Shown piece by piece: positions 16,663 to 25,934 of a stretch of DNA of 64,000 bases. The stretch comes from Halorientalis sp. GTDB taxonomy: Archaea; Halobacteriota; Halobacteria; Halobacteriales; Haloarculaceae. The stretch lies in contig NZ_JAQCNH010000039.1 in NCBI RefSeq assembly GCF_028275115.1, positions 33,628-97,627 on the forward strand, in the 5' to 3' direction. Position 1 is the stretch's first letter. Each line of letters begins with the position of its first letter. Position numbers and translations under genes: made by a program. The notes below the pieces were generated by a model. That model did not search any database. It was not told the DNA's origin and saw nothing but the letters and a program-made list of their open reading frames with translations.

Positions 16663-18732
16663 ATGGTGAGTGCATTCGAGTTCGTTCCGGCGATTGCGGT
16701 GTTGCCACTCGTATCGTTCGTTGTCGCGCTGGCCTTCGGGAAGTGGATGCCAAAGAAGGGGGCGCTGGCCGGAATCTTCGCGACGGTCGGCTCCCTGCTC
16801 ATTTCGATCTGGACAGCGCTGACGGTCGCGGGCTTCCTCGGGTCGGAGACGGCCTATCGAGAGACGATATGGCGGTTCGCGACGGGGACCGGGACGTTCG
16901 ACCTGCATCTCGGGGTCTTCGTCGATCCGCTGTCCGCCCTGATGCTGTTGATTGTCTCGCTGATCTCCGTCCTCGTGTTCATCTTCTCGCTCGGCTATAT
17001 GAACGACGAGGACGAGACGGGGCTGCCCCGATACTACGCCTCGCTCTCACTGTTCAGCTTCAGCATGCTCGCCTTTGTCTTCGCGGACAACATCCTGATG
17101 GCGTTCATGTTCTTCGAGCTGGTGGGCCTGTGTTCGTTCCTGCTCATCGGTTTCTGGTTCCGCGAGGACGCGCCGCCCAGCGCCGCAAAAAAGGCCTTTT
17201 TAGTCACCCGCTTCGGTGACTTCTTTTTCCTGATCGGCGTCGTCGGCATCTTCGCCACCTTCGGCACGGGGCTGTTCGCCACCGAGGCAGGGTTCCCGCA
17301 TATGGCCGAACAGGCGGTCGCCGGCGAGATGCCCGAACCGGTTGGTGGATTCCTCGGCGCCGTCGGCATGGGCGCCCAGCAGTGGTTCACCGTCCTGGGC
17401 CTGCTCGTGCTTGGCGGTGTGGTGGGCAAGTCGGCGCAGTTCCCGCTGCACACCTGGTTGCCCGATGCGATGGAGGGTCCGACGCCCGTCTCCGCGCTGA
17501 TCCACGCGGCGACGATGGTCGCGGCCGGTGTCTATCTCATCGCGCGCATGTACGGGTTCTACCTCCTGACGCCGACGACCCTAGCCATTATCGCGCTGAT
17601 CGGGGGCTTCACGGCGTTGTTCGCGGCGACGATGGGCGTCGTCAAGCAGGAACTCAAGCAGGTGCTCGCGTACTCCACCATCTCTCAGTACGGGTATATG
17701 ATGCTCGCGCTGGGTTCGGGCGGGTACGTCGCCGCGGTCTTCCACCTGACCACCCACGCCGTGTTCAAGGCGCTCCTGTTCCTCGGTGCGGGGTCAGTCA
17801 TCATCGCCATGCACCACAACGAGAACATGTGGGACATGGGCGGACTCAAAGAGAAGATGCCCGTGACCTACTGGACGTTCCTCTCCGGGTCGCTCGCGCT
17901 GGCGGGTATCGTCCCCTTCGCGGGCTTCTGGTCGAAGGACGAAGTGCTGTACGAGGCACTGATTCACGGCCTCGGCAGCCCGGTGCTGCTGGTCGCGTGG
18001 GCGATGGGCCTGCTGGCCGTCTTCCTGACCGGCTTCTACACCTTCCGGATGGTCTTCCTGACCTTCCACGGTGAGCCCCGGTCGGACACGGCCGAAGACC
18101 CAGAGTCGGTGCGCTGGAACGTGAAGCTCCCGCTCGGGGTTCTCGGCGTGCTGGCGGCGACCATCGGGTTCATCAACATGGTACCGATCAAGAAGCTGAC
18201 CGGGCTGAAGATCGACCTCCTCCACAAGTGGCTGGTGGGCTCCGAGGCGCTCAACGCGGAGTTCCTGACCGGGCTCGAACACTACGAGCCGATTCTGAAG
18301 AACGTCGCCGGCATCGAGTCGAGTTTCATCGCGGGCGGTGAGATTCCGACGCTGCTGCTCTCGGCGGCACTGTCGCTCGGACTGGCGCTGGCCGGCGTCG
18401 GGCTGGCCTATCGGTTGTACGCGGTCGAGGAACCGGTCGAACACACGGAGAAACTCGGCGGTCTACGGACGCTGCTCATGCACAACTACTACCAGGACGA
18501 GTATCAGGTGTGGCTGGCGGAGGACGTGACGCTCCCGCTGGCCCGCCTGGCCGATACGTTCGACCAGGGAATCGTCGACGGCGTCGTCAACGGCGTCTCC
18601 AGTGTGAGTCTGTTCTCGGGCGACCGCGTCCGGCACGTTCAGACTGGTATCGTGTCCAACTACGCAGCCCTGCTGACCGTCGGGCTCGCGCTCCTGCTGG
18701 TCGCCTTCGGCATTCTGGGGGGGTGGTTCTGA
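16663..18732 (+). CDS. nuoL: Complex I subunit L (NuoL/ND5), antiporter-like
   Basis: The 689-residue distal antiporter-like subunit keeps the TM5 glutamate (M-F-F-E-L-V-G-L-C-S), the TM7 lysine (V-V-G-K-S-A-Q-F-P-L-H-T-W-L-P-D-A) and the L-A-Y-S-T-I-S-Q-Y-G-Y-M-M segment. About 14 core helices plus C-terminal helices fit NuoL, and the long C-terminal region is consistent with the lateral helix. It pumps protons, or possibly sodium ions, when quinone is reduced. It starts one base after the nuoK stop. Confidence 0.96.
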   Translation: MVSAFEFVPAIAVLPLVSFVVALAFGKWMPKKGALAGIFATVGSLLISIWTALTVAGFLGSETAYRETIWRFATGTGTFDLHLGVFVDPLSALMLLIVSLISVLVFIFSLGYMNDEDETGLPRYYASLSLFSFSMLAFVFADNILMAFMFFELVGLCSFLLIGFWFREDAPPSAAKKAFLVTRFGDFFFLIGVVGIFATFGTGLFATEAGFPHMAEQAVAGEMPEPVGGFLGAVGMGAQQWFTVLGLLVLGGVVGKSAQFPLHTWLPDAMEGPTPVSALIHAATMVAAGVYLIARMYGFYLLTPTTLAIIALIGGFTALFAATMGVVKQELKQVLAYSTISQYGYMMLALGSGGYVAAVFHLTTHAVFKALLFLGAGSVIIAMHHNENMWDMGGLKEKMPVTYWTFLSGSLALAGIVPFAGFWSKDEVLYEALIHGLGSPVLLVAWAMGLLAVFLTGFYTFRMVFLTFHGEPRSDTAEDPESVRWNVKLPLGVLGVLAATIGFINMVPIKKLTGLKIDLLHKWLVGSEALNAEFLTGLEHYEPILKNVAGIESSFIAGGEIPTLLLSAALSLGLALAGVGLAYRLYAVEEPVEHTEKLGGLRTLLMHNYYQDEYQVWLAEDVTLPLARLADTFDQGIVDGVVNGVSSVSLFSGDRVRHVQTGIVSNYAALLTVGLALLLVAFGILGGWF

Positions 18733-20271
18733 ATGCTGGTCGAACTGCTCATCCTCTTCGCGCTGGTGGCGGCGGGGATCGTCTTCCTCGTCCCCGACGA
18801 GTACGCGGGCCAGTCCGCGGCCGTCCTCAGTCTCGTGCCTGTCGGCGTAAGCCTCTGGATGTACAGCATCTTCGACGGGACGGGCAACGCCCTACTGGAG
18901 GGGAGCCAGCCCGCCTTCGAGACGATCACGAGCTGGGTCACGCTCGGCCCGTACGCGATCAGTTGGCACGTCGGCCTCGACGGTGTGAGTATGCCGCTGG
19001 TCGTGTTGACCACACTCCTCACGACGCTCGCAATCGTCAGCGCCTGGACACCCATCGACGAGCGGGAGTCACAGTTCTACGGACTGGTGCTGTTCATGCA
19101 GGCCGCGCTGATCGGCGTCTTCGCGGCGCTCGATTTCCTGCTGTGGTTCGTGTTCTGGGAGGCCGTCCTCGTCCCGATGTACTTCCTCATCGGCGTCTGG
19201 GGCGGGCCGCGTCGGAAGTACGCCGCAATCAAGTTCTTCGTCTACACCAACGTGGCGAGTCTCGTGCTGTTCGTGGGCTTTTTTACGCTGGTGTTCGGAC
19301 TCGGTGACTCGATCAGTACGCTCGGGCTCCCGGCCATCGCGCAGGCGCTGAACGCCGGCCAGCTCGGCAGTATCGGCGGCGTCAGCCCCAGCACGGTGAA
19401 ACTGGCGGCGTTCGCCGCCTTGTTTTTCGGCTTCGCGGTCAAGGTGCCGGTCGTCCCCTTCCACACGTGGCTACCGGACGCTCACGTCGAGGCACCGACG
19501 CCGGTGTCGGTGCTTCTGGCGGGCGTCCTGCTGAAGATGGGGACCTACGCTCTGTTGCGGTTCAACTTCACGATGCTCGCGGACGTGGCGCGGGCCAACG
19601 CCGAGTTGATCGCCATCTTCGCGGTCGTCTCGGTAATCTACGGGGCCCTGCTGGCACTGGCCCAGAAGGACCTCAAGCGGATCGTCGCCTACTCCTCTAT
19701 CTCGTCGATGGGGTACGTCATCTTGGGGCTGATCGCGTTCACGCCCCACGGTGTCGGCGGAGCGACCTTCCAGATGGTCAGCCACGGGCTGATCTCCGGG
19801 CTGATGTTCATGGCCGTCGGCGTCATGTACAACGAGACACACACCCGGATGATCGGCGACATGTCCGGGATGGCCGACCGGATGCCCGTCACCGCAGGGG
19901 TGTTCGTGGCGGCCGCCTTTGGCTACATGGGCCTGCCGCTGATGAGTGGCTTCGCGGCCGAGGTACTCGTGTTCATGGGCGCGTTCCGGTCCACGACCAT
20001 CTCGGCGGCCCCGCTGTTCACCGGCATTGCGATGTTCGGAATCGTGATCGTCGCGGGCTACCTGCTGCGTGCGATGCAAAAGACGCTGTTCGGGCCGTTC
20101 CGGCTCGAGACCGACTACGACATCGGGCGCGCCCCGTTCCAAGACGTCGCGCCGCTGTTCGTTCTGCTGGCGCTCGTCATCGCGCTGGGCGTCGCGCCTG
20201 ATCTGTTCTACACGATGATCCAAGACGCAGTGTTCGAAGTGACGGCGCTGGGCCTGGGAGGTGGTGCCTGA
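18733..20271 (+). CDS. nuoM: Complex I subunit M (NuoM/ND4), antiporter-like
   Basis: The 512-residue protein has about 14 helices. The TM5 glutamate is in L-W-F-V-F-W-E-A-V-L-V-P-M-Y-F, the TM7 lysine in F-A-V-K-V-P-V-V-P-F-H-T-W-L-P-D-A, and I-V-A-Y-S-S-I-S-S-M-G-Y corresponds to the TM8-9 region. It starts directly after the nuoL stop with no gap and shares one base with nuoN (TGATG). Confidence 0.96.
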   Translation: MLVELLILFALVAAGIVFLVPDEYAGQSAAVLSLVPVGVSLWMYSIFDGTGNALLEGSQPAFETITSWVTLGPYAISWHVGLDGVSMPLVVLTTLLTTLAIVSAWTPIDERESQFYGLVLFMQAALIGVFAALDFLLWFVFWEAVLVPMYFLIGVWGGPRRKYAAIKFFVYTNVASLVLFVGFFTLVFGLGDSISTLGLPAIAQALNAGQLGSIGGVSPSTVKLAAFAALFFGFAVKVPVVPFHTWLPDAHVEAPTPVSVLLAGVLLKMGTYALLRFNFTMLADVARANAELIAIFAVVSVIYGALLALAQKDLKRIVAYSSISSMGYVILGLIAFTPHGVGGATFQMVSHGLISGLMFMAVGVMYNETHTRMIGDMSGMADRMPVTAGVFVAAAFGYMGLPLMSGFAAEVLVFMGAFRSTTISAAPLFTGIAMFGIVIVAGYLLRAMQKTLFGPFRLETDYDIGRAPFQDVAPLFVLLALVIALGVAPDLFYTMIQDAVFEVTALGLGGGA

Positions 20272-21791
20272 TGATTCCGCTCCAGACCGCAGACACGTTA
20301 CCAGACTGGGCGGCGCTGGCCCCGGCAGTCCTACTCGCGGTGACCGCGCTGGCCCTGTTCCTAATCGACAGTATCGACCCGAGCGACGAGTCGCCGGGCC
20401 TGCTCGCAGGCGTCGCGACGCTGGGCCCGGTCCTGGCGATGGTCGTCACGGGCTGGTATCTGGTCGCGGGGACCGGGATGCCCCGGACCGGCGGCGCAAT
20501 CGAACTGTTCAGCGGACAGCTGGTCGTCGACGGAATGAGCCTGTTTTTCACGTTCATCTTTACCAGCGTGTCCGCACTCATCACCGTCGCCAGCTACGAT
20601 TATCTGTCGGGTCGGCAGAACCAGGCCGAGTACTACGCGCTGGTGCTGCTCGCGGCTACCGGGATGTCGGTGATGGCCTCGGCCAACAGTCTCGCGACGG
20701 CGTTCGTCGCGCTCGAACTGTCGAGCCTGCCGTCGTACGGGCTGGTCGCGTATCTCAAGAACGACCGCGGAAGCGTCGAAGCCGGGCTAAAGTACTTCCT
20801 GATCGGTGCGGTATCCTCGGCTGTCCTCGCCTACGGGATTAGCCTTATCTACGCGTCCTCGGGTGTGTTGCAGTTGCCCGCCATCGCGGGCGTTCTGGCC
20901 GCTGGCATCGACAACACCGGTGTCCTCGGCGTAGGCATCCTGATGGTCGCGGGCGGCTTCGCGTTCAAGACCGCCTCCGTGCCGTTCCACTTCTGGGCGC
21001 CGGAGGCCTACGAGGGCGCGCCCGCACCCGTCTCCGCGTTCCTGTCCTCGGCCTCGAAGGCCGCCGGATTCGTCTTGGCGTTCCGCATCTTCGTCACCGC
21101 GTTCCCGCTCGACGTCGTCGCGGGTACTATCGACTGGGCACTCGCGTTCACCGTGCTGGCGTTGGTGACGATGACGGTCGGAAACTTCGCTGCCGCGACC
21201 CAGGACAAGGTCAAGCGCATGCTGGCGTACTCCTCGATCGGGCACGCCGGCTACGCGCTGATCGGAATCGCGGTACTGACGGGCACGGCCGATCAGGGCT
21301 ACGCCCTGGGTGCCAGCATGCTCCACCTGTTCGTCTACGGGTTCATGAACACCGGCGCGTTCCTGTTCGTCGCCCTGGTCGAGTACTGGGGCGTCGGCCG
21401 GACCTTCGAGGACTACAACGGACTGGCAAAACAGGCCCCCGTAGCCTGTGTCGCGATGACGGTCTTCCTGTTCAGCCTCGCGGGCCTGCCCATCGGGGGC
21501 GGGGCGCTCTCGAAGTGGACGCTGCTGTCGGCGACGGCCAGTGCCGCCACGCTGGGTGCATGGCTGCTGGCCGCGGCTCTCATCGTCAACAGCGCGCTGT
21601 CGCTGTTCTACTACTCTCGGGTGGTGAAAGCCATGTGGCTCGAAGACCCGACGGGCGACTTCGAGGTCACGTCGTACCCGACCGGCCTCTATGCGGCCGT
21701 CGTCGGCGCTGCTATCGTGACCTTCCTGCTGTTGCCGGCTTTCGGCGTCGTCTCCGGCACGGCCTTCGACGCCGCGGCCGCACTGTTCTGA
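20271..21791 (+). CDS. nuoN: Complex I subunit N (NuoN/ND2), antiporter-like
   Basis: The 506-residue protein ends the operon. The TM5 acidic residue is in T-A-F-V-A-L-E-L-S-S-L-P-S-Y, the TM7 lysine in F-A-F-K-T-A-S-V-P-F-H-F-W-A-P-E-A-Y, and the TM8-9 segment is M-L-A-Y-S-S-I-G-H-A-G-Y. No NuoE, F or G follows: the next gene is an unrelated zinc-ribbon protein. Confidence 0.95.
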   Translation: MIPLQTADTLPDWAALAPAVLLAVTALALFLIDSIDPSDESPGLLAGVATLGPVLAMVVTGWYLVAGTGMPRTGGAIELFSGQLVVDGMSLFFTFIFTSVSALITVASYDYLSGRQNQAEYYALVLLAATGMSVMASANSLATAFVALELSSLPSYGLVAYLKNDRGSVEAGLKYFLIGAVSSAVLAYGISLIYASSGVLQLPAIAGVLAAGIDNTGVLGVGILMVAGGFAFKTASVPFHFWAPEAYEGAPAPVSAFLSSASKAAGFVLAFRIFVTAFPLDVVAGTIDWALAFTVLALVTMTVGNFAAATQDKVKRMLAYSSIGHAGYALIGIAVLTGTADQGYALGASMLHLFVYGFMNTGAFLFVALVEYWGVGRTFEDYNGLAKQAPVACVAMTVFLFSLAGLPIGGGALSKWTLLSATASAATLGAWLLAAALIVNSALSLFYYSRVVKAMWLEDPTGDFEVTSYPTGLYAAVVGAAIVTFLLLPAFGVVSGTAFDAAAALF

Positions 21792-21875
21792 GACCGCGGT
21801 TCGGTTTTCGCTCGTCGCTCCGGTCACGGCTCCCGACCGACAGCCTTTCCGCCTGTCGGTTCTTCCATTTGACCG

Positions 21876-22748
21876 ATGAAGTGGCGGTGTGAGTACTGTG
21901 GGAAGCCACACGAGCGAAACAATCCGCCGTGTGGCAACTGTGGACACAGCGAGTTCGAGAAGGCAGTCGTGCCGATGGCACCGGAAGCCGAGGACGAGGA
22001 CGCTAGCAGGACGTACGCGTGGATCTGTACCGAGTGTGGCAACGACCATCCCAAGCACACGCCGCCCTGTGACCGGTGTGGGAACGCCAAACTGGAACGT
22101 CAGGAGCTCAGCTACGACGAGGACGAGATCGTCGAGGAGATGCTCGAGGGGAGTTCGAGTCAGGCGCCGACCGCGGACGTCGGTTACCTGGAGGTCATCG
22201 ACGCGAAACTCGTCTTGCTCTTTCTGGGGGTGGCGGCGGTGGTGGCGTACCTGGCGCTTGGTTTCTTCGGCGTCGTTCAGATTCCGGGGATTTCACCGAC
22301 GCCACCGGTGCCCGGGAACGCCACCACCGCGGACGGACTGCTGTTCACTGACGTGGAGTCGGCCTACGTCGGCGCGTTGAACACCCGACGGTCCGAGGAT
22401 GGGTTCGGGAATCTGACTGCCGACGAGAACCTCGCCTCGGCGGCGACGTACATCAATCAGCAGGTCGTCCGGGCACAGTACGGCGACGAGGAGCGCCCGA
22501 GAGTCGACCAATCAGAAGTCAGCAACAGGCTGGGAGACGACTGCGCGGACGGGTACGCACCCGCGACGTACTCGTACGATCCGGACCGAGCGGACGAGGC
22601 ATCCAGTGCCGAGCGCGAACTGGCGCAGCGACTGACGACGAGTTACGCACGGACCAGTTCGTTCGAGAACGGGTCGGAAGGGTTGGTCGGTATCGACCTC
22701 CACGCAGGGCCAGATGGGGTTCTCTACGTAACCCAGATCGTCTGTTAG
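21876..22748 (+). CDS. Membrane protein with two N-terminal zinc ribbons and a CAP/SCP-like outer domain
   Basis: The 290-residue protein has an unusual order of parts. Two tandem zinc ribbons, each CxxC-x10-CxxC (residues 5-22 and about 50-67), share the core P-P-C-x-x-C-G. An acidic linker and one transmembrane helix (about 108-132) follow, then a domain with the look of a CAP/SCP/PR-1 module: L-N-T-R-R ... [13 protein letters not shown] near 165-185 and a C-terminal strand ending in Cys. With the ribbons inside the cell the CAP-like part would be outside. The usual CAP histidines are not obvious, so it may bind rather than catalyse. Haloarchaea encode similar proteins, but I know of no assigned function. 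Confidence 0.68.
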   Translation: MKWRCEYCGKPHERNNPPCGNCGHSEFEKAVVPMAPEAEDEDASRTYAWICTECGNDHPKHTPPCDRCGNAKLERQELSYDEDEIVEEMLEGSSSQAPTADVGYLEVIDAKLVLLFLGVAAVVAYLALGFFGVVQIPGISPTPPVPGNATTADGLLFTDVESAYVGALNTRRSEDGFGNLTADENLASAATYINQQVVRAQYGDEERPRVDQSEVSNRLGDDCADGYAPATYSYDPDRADEASSAERELAQRLTTSYARTSSFENGSEGLVGIDLHAGPDGVLYVTQIVC

Positions 22749-23029
22749 GTGGCCGACTCGTACGCGGAGCGGAAGTCGTCGGCCTTCTCCATGACGCGCT
22801 CGGCCCCGGCTTCGAGCGCGTCCAGCGCGTCCACGTCTTCCTCGGTCTTGACCGTCAGAATCGGCTCGGTCTGCCCGCCGGACTGTTCGGGGTTCACGTC
22901 GTAGGTCGCGGCCTCGACGCCCACAGATTCGAGTAGCGCGCCCTTCAGGACGTTCATGAAGGTGTGGTCCTCGCCCGCGATCTCGATAGACAGTTCGGTG
23001 TCGGTTTTTTCGATAACCCGCAGTTCCAT
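22745..23029 (-). CDS. rpoL: DNA-directed RNA polymerase subunit L (Rpo11)
   Basis: The 94-residue protein pairs with Rpo3 (subunit D) in the archaeal RNA polymerase assembly platform, like the eukaryotic Rpb11/AC19 dimer with Rpb3. Diagnostic residues are [15 protein letters not shown] and the V-x-x-A-x-Y-D-V-x-P turn that follows. I start at the ATG at 23029 (M-E-L-R-V-I-E-K); an in-frame ATG 75 bases upstream would add sequence unlike the family. Its stop overlaps the end of the convergent zinc-ribbon gene by four bases. Confidence 0.93.
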   Translation of the reverse strand: MELRVIEKTDTELSIEIAGEDHTFMNVLKGALLESVGVEAATYDVNPEQSGGQTEPILTVKTEEDVDALDALEAGAERVMEKADDFRSAYESAT

Positions 23030-23395
23030 ACCTTGGTATACCCGCATCGGAGGAATGAGTGTTACGAACTGAATTTGTGCGTCACCGGGCGGCGCGCTTC
23101 GCATGCCGGCTGTCTGGGTTCAGACCGGTTGCCCGGCCGGGAGCGTGGCGAGCGCGTCCAGGAGGAAAACTCCCTGCGAGTCCATCCCTGATGGTCTGCG
23201 GGGTCGAAACGTTCGGGGCGACCGGAGAACGGGAGATATCCCGATATAACACCCGAGGCTGGCCGCCAGGCCGGCCGAGGGTCCTCAAAAATACTGAAGA
23301 GATCGTCGGGCTCTCGAAAACACGTCGGGTTCCAGCACGTGGTCGAAGCGGAAGGGGCACAAAGTATTAGGAGCGCATGGGACTTGTGTGAGATA
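23030..23395. other. Divergent spacer between rpoL and the 845-residue protein gene
   Basis: This 366-bp stretch has no convincing ORF. It contains consecutive hairpin-capable segments: GGTCG..CGACC at about 23214-23235, CGGG-AGATAT-CCCG at about 23232-23245, and a GGCTGGCC/GGCCGGCC stem near 23258-23280. GATATAAC near 23243-23251 could serve as a TATA on either strand. It lacks the conserved cores I would expect of SRP RNA or RNase P RNA, so I leave it unassigned. Confidence 0.4.
23362..23370 (+). promoter_or_regulatory. TATA box of the 845-residue protein gene
   Basis: AAGTATTAG is centred about 30 bp before the ATG at 23396 and supports that start over an in-frame GTG-type start 57 bases upstream. 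Confidence 0.45.
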
Positions 23396-25933
23396 ATGAC
23401 GATACGCGCGGTCGAGCAGGTCGAGAACTGGAACGCTCACCCGTACTCGGGCGGGTACCGCGGCCTGCACGACCTAGCTGACGACGACTTCTCCGGTATC
23501 GTCGCGGCGGGACCGACGCGGCTCTGCATGACGTCGGGGCGTGTGATCGGAATCCTCGACGGTACCATCGAGGACTTCGAGGGCGCGTCTGGCACCGCAT
23601 ACGAGGCGCCAACAGCGGCGCTCCCACTGCTCTCGGTCATGCAGGAGCGAAGCGACGAGGTTCGTGCCCAGTATTACACCGAAGAAACGAGTATCGACGA
23701 GGTCGACCGGACGCTCACCCAGGGGAACTTCACTGGCTACGTCGTGCTGTCGGAAAATGTTCTCAGCGGCGACTACTATCTGGTCTACCACCAGGGCCGC
23801 TCGATGAGCGTCGCCTGGGTCGGCGCGAGCGAGAACCGCCTGACCGACGACGAGGCGTTCGACCGAGCCGACGACGAGGTCGGCATCTACGAGGTGCGAC
23901 CCGTCGACATCGAAGTCGTCGATATTCCCGCACCCGCCGAGTCAGCGGCCGACGAAACAACGCCAGGAGCCGGCGCGGCGACCACGGCGACGACCGACAC
24001 GGAGGTGTTCGACCTCTCGACGGCCGACGACACCGAACCGGCGACGGTCGACGACGAGAGAAGCGGGGCCGACACGGAGTCGGCCAGCGACTCCAGGGAG
24101 GCAGAGACGGGCGGGCAGACAGTCGACGGGTCGGACCCCACTCCTGTGGAACCGGAAACAGGCGCGGAGACGAACGCGGCGGGCGGTGCTGCGTCTGGGT
24201 CCGAGCCAGTGCCGGAGTCGGCCGAAACGCAGGAACAAAGCGGTAACGGCGCGGTCGGTGGCGACACGACGGAGACGGAGGCGGGGACTCGCGACGAGGA
24301 CGCCGGTAGCACAGAGCAGACGCGTAGCGAGTCGGAGCGTCGGGAAGTGGGCGCCTCGCAGTCCGATAGCGAGCGCGGCGGGTCCGCGGGCACGGAGCGA
24401 CAGCAGGACCAGGTTGACCGGGAAACGGCGTCACGACGCAGTGAGACGCGGTCCGATCGACAGCGGTCTAGCGCGCAGGAACCGGCGGCGAGGGAGGCGG
24501 GGACACAGCGCGAGACTGGGTCGCGGAGTGCTGACGGTACGGGCGGCACTGCAGGCACGAACGAACCGCAGTCGGGGGCAGCCGGGTCCACCCACGGCCG
24601 GCAGACGGAGCAAAGCGGTGCCGACGACGCCGGCGAACTGGAAACCAGGTCGATTCCGTCGCTCGACCCCGACCGGACGAGCGAGTCCGACGACCAGAGC
24701 GGACAGGCGGGGCCGACGGCCGACGGCGACCCGACGACAAGCGGGTCTGGCACGCGTTCGGACCGGGAAGCCGGGCCGGCGGAGGGGTCTGAGGGCGAGT
24801 CGCGCCACGGACGGGGACCGACCGGGCAGGGAGACGACCCTGCGCCGCGGCAGGACACGTCCCGGCAGGAACCCGAACGGTCACAGCCGGAGCGGCCATC
24901 CACAGCGGGAGAACAAGGCGAGCCACGCCAGGAGCCTGCCGGCCCCGAGCCGGAGCGCGAGCCACAAGAGCGCCCTGGCACAGGCGAAATCGACGAACTG
25001 GAGGCGGAGCTCGAATCGCGGGAGGCAGCGGTCGCGGACCTCGAGGCGAGACTGGAGACGGTCGAGAGTGAGCGCGACAGTATCGCAGCAGAACGCGACG
25101 AGCTGGCGGCCGAGCGCGACGAACTCCGGGAGCGAGTCGAACAGCTGGAACAGCGGATCGACGACCTCCGGACCGACGAGGGCGGGGAGTCGGTCGCGGG
25201 TCGCGAGCGACTCAGTCCAGCAGAGGCGATAGAGGGCACGAACCTCTTCGTCCGGTACGCGTCGAAGGGTGACGCGACGCTCGAAGAGGGTCACGCCGGG
25301 ACCGCCGAGGCGGGTGCGGTCAACGACAACATGCAGATCCAGTACCACACCCAGTTCGAGGCCGAAGACGCGGCGGTCAACGGGGGGCCGTTCGGGACCT
25401 ACCTCACGGAGACCATCCAGTACAGTTTCGTCGAGTGGATCGTGCGAGTGCTCCCTTACGAGATCAGGGACACCGGCCACCAGGAGGCGCTCGGGCCGCT
25501 GTACGATGCCCTCCCGCGGATCGACCGGGCAGAGCTGAACGGAGCGGTCGGTGTCCAGTACCAGGAAGACGGTGAGGAACACCGGAGTCAGGAGGGCTTC
25601 GACGTGGTACTGCGCGACCGGATGGGGAATCCCCTGATCGTCGCGAACATGAACGAGTCCCGCCAGCCCGCAAGTCGGAGCATGATGGAGGGGTTGATTG
25701 CGGCGTCACAGCGGGTCGGCGAGTCCAAGAAGTCACTGGCCGGCGCCTTCCTCGTCACGTCGAGTTTCTTCGAACCAGAGGCAATGGAAGCCGCCTCGGG
25801 CGCGACGGGCAGCGGGCTACTCAGCCGGGACAAGCGCGAGAGCTTCGTGAAACTCTCGCGGAAAGACGGGTTCCACCTCTGTCTGGTAGAAGCGCGCGAG
25901 GAGAATTTCAACCTCTCCGTCCCGGAGATCTGA
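23396..25933 (+). CDS. Scaffold-like haloarchaeal protein: N-domain, long acidic linker, coiled coil, C-domain
   Basis: The 845-residue protein starts at M-T-I-R-A-V-E-Q-V. Residues 1-185 form a globular domain with two similar strand-G-x-V patterns (D-D-F-S-G-I-V and Q-G-N-F-T-G-Y-V-V-L-S), loosely reminiscent of DUF4388/PATAN-type domains. Residues 190-530 are low-complexity Ser/Thr/Gly/Glu/Asp with almost no hydrophobics, so probably disordered. Residues 532-600 are a heptad coiled coil. Residues 605-845 form an alpha/beta domain with G-F-D-V-V-L-R-D followed by L-I-V-A-N-M-N, an arrangement like a PD-(D/E)xK core without the ExK lysine. There is no membrane segment. It converges on a small winged-helix gene with a one-base gap. 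Homologues occur in haloarchaea as conserved proteins; I know no assigned function. Confidence 0.75.
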   Translation: MTIRAVEQVENWNAHPYSGGYRGLHDLADDDFSGIVAAGPTRLCMTSGRVIGILDGTIEDFEGASGTAYEAPTAALPLLSVMQERSDEVRAQYYTEETSIDEVDRTLTQGNFTGYVVLSENVLSGDYYLVYHQGRSMSVAWVGASENRLTDDEAFDRADDEVGIYEVRPVDIEVVDIPAPAESAADETTPGAGAATTATTDTEVFDLSTADDTEPATVDDERSGADTESASDSREAETGGQTVDGSDPTPVEPETGAETNAAGGAASGSEPVPESAETQEQSGNGAVGGDTTETEAGTRDEDAGSTEQTRSESERREVGASQSDSERGGSAGTERQQDQVDRETASRRSETRSDRQRSSAQEPAAREAGTQRETGSRSADGTGGTAGTNEPQSGAAGSTHGRQTEQSGADDAGELETRSIPSLDPDRTSESDDQSGQAGPTADGDPTTSGSGTRSDREAGPAEGSEGESRHGRGPTGQGDDPAPRQDTSRQEPERSQPERPSTAGEQGEPRQEPAGPEPEREPQERPGTGEIDELEAELESREAAVADLEARLETVESERDSIAAERDELAAERDELRERVEQLEQRIDDLRTDEGGESVAGRERLSPAEAIEGTNLFVRYASKGDATLEEGHAGTAEAGAVNDNMQIQYHTQFEAEDAAVNGGPFGTYLTETIQYSFVEWIVRVLPYEIRDTGHQEALGPLYDALPRIDRAELNGAVGVQYQEDGEEHRSQEGFDVVLRDRMGNPLIVANMNESRQPASRSMMEGLIAASQRVGESKKSLAGAFLVTSSFFEPEAMEAASGATGSGLLSRDKRESFVKLSRKDGFHLCLVEAREENFNLSVPEI

Positions 25934-25934
25934 T

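Noticed and set aside
23059-23370. A 103-codon frame, or an SRP or RNase P RNA, in the rpoL spacer
   Set aside because: The translation is Arg-rich and not haloarchaeal in character. The conserved SRP tetraloop/asymmetric loop and RNase P core sequences are not present.
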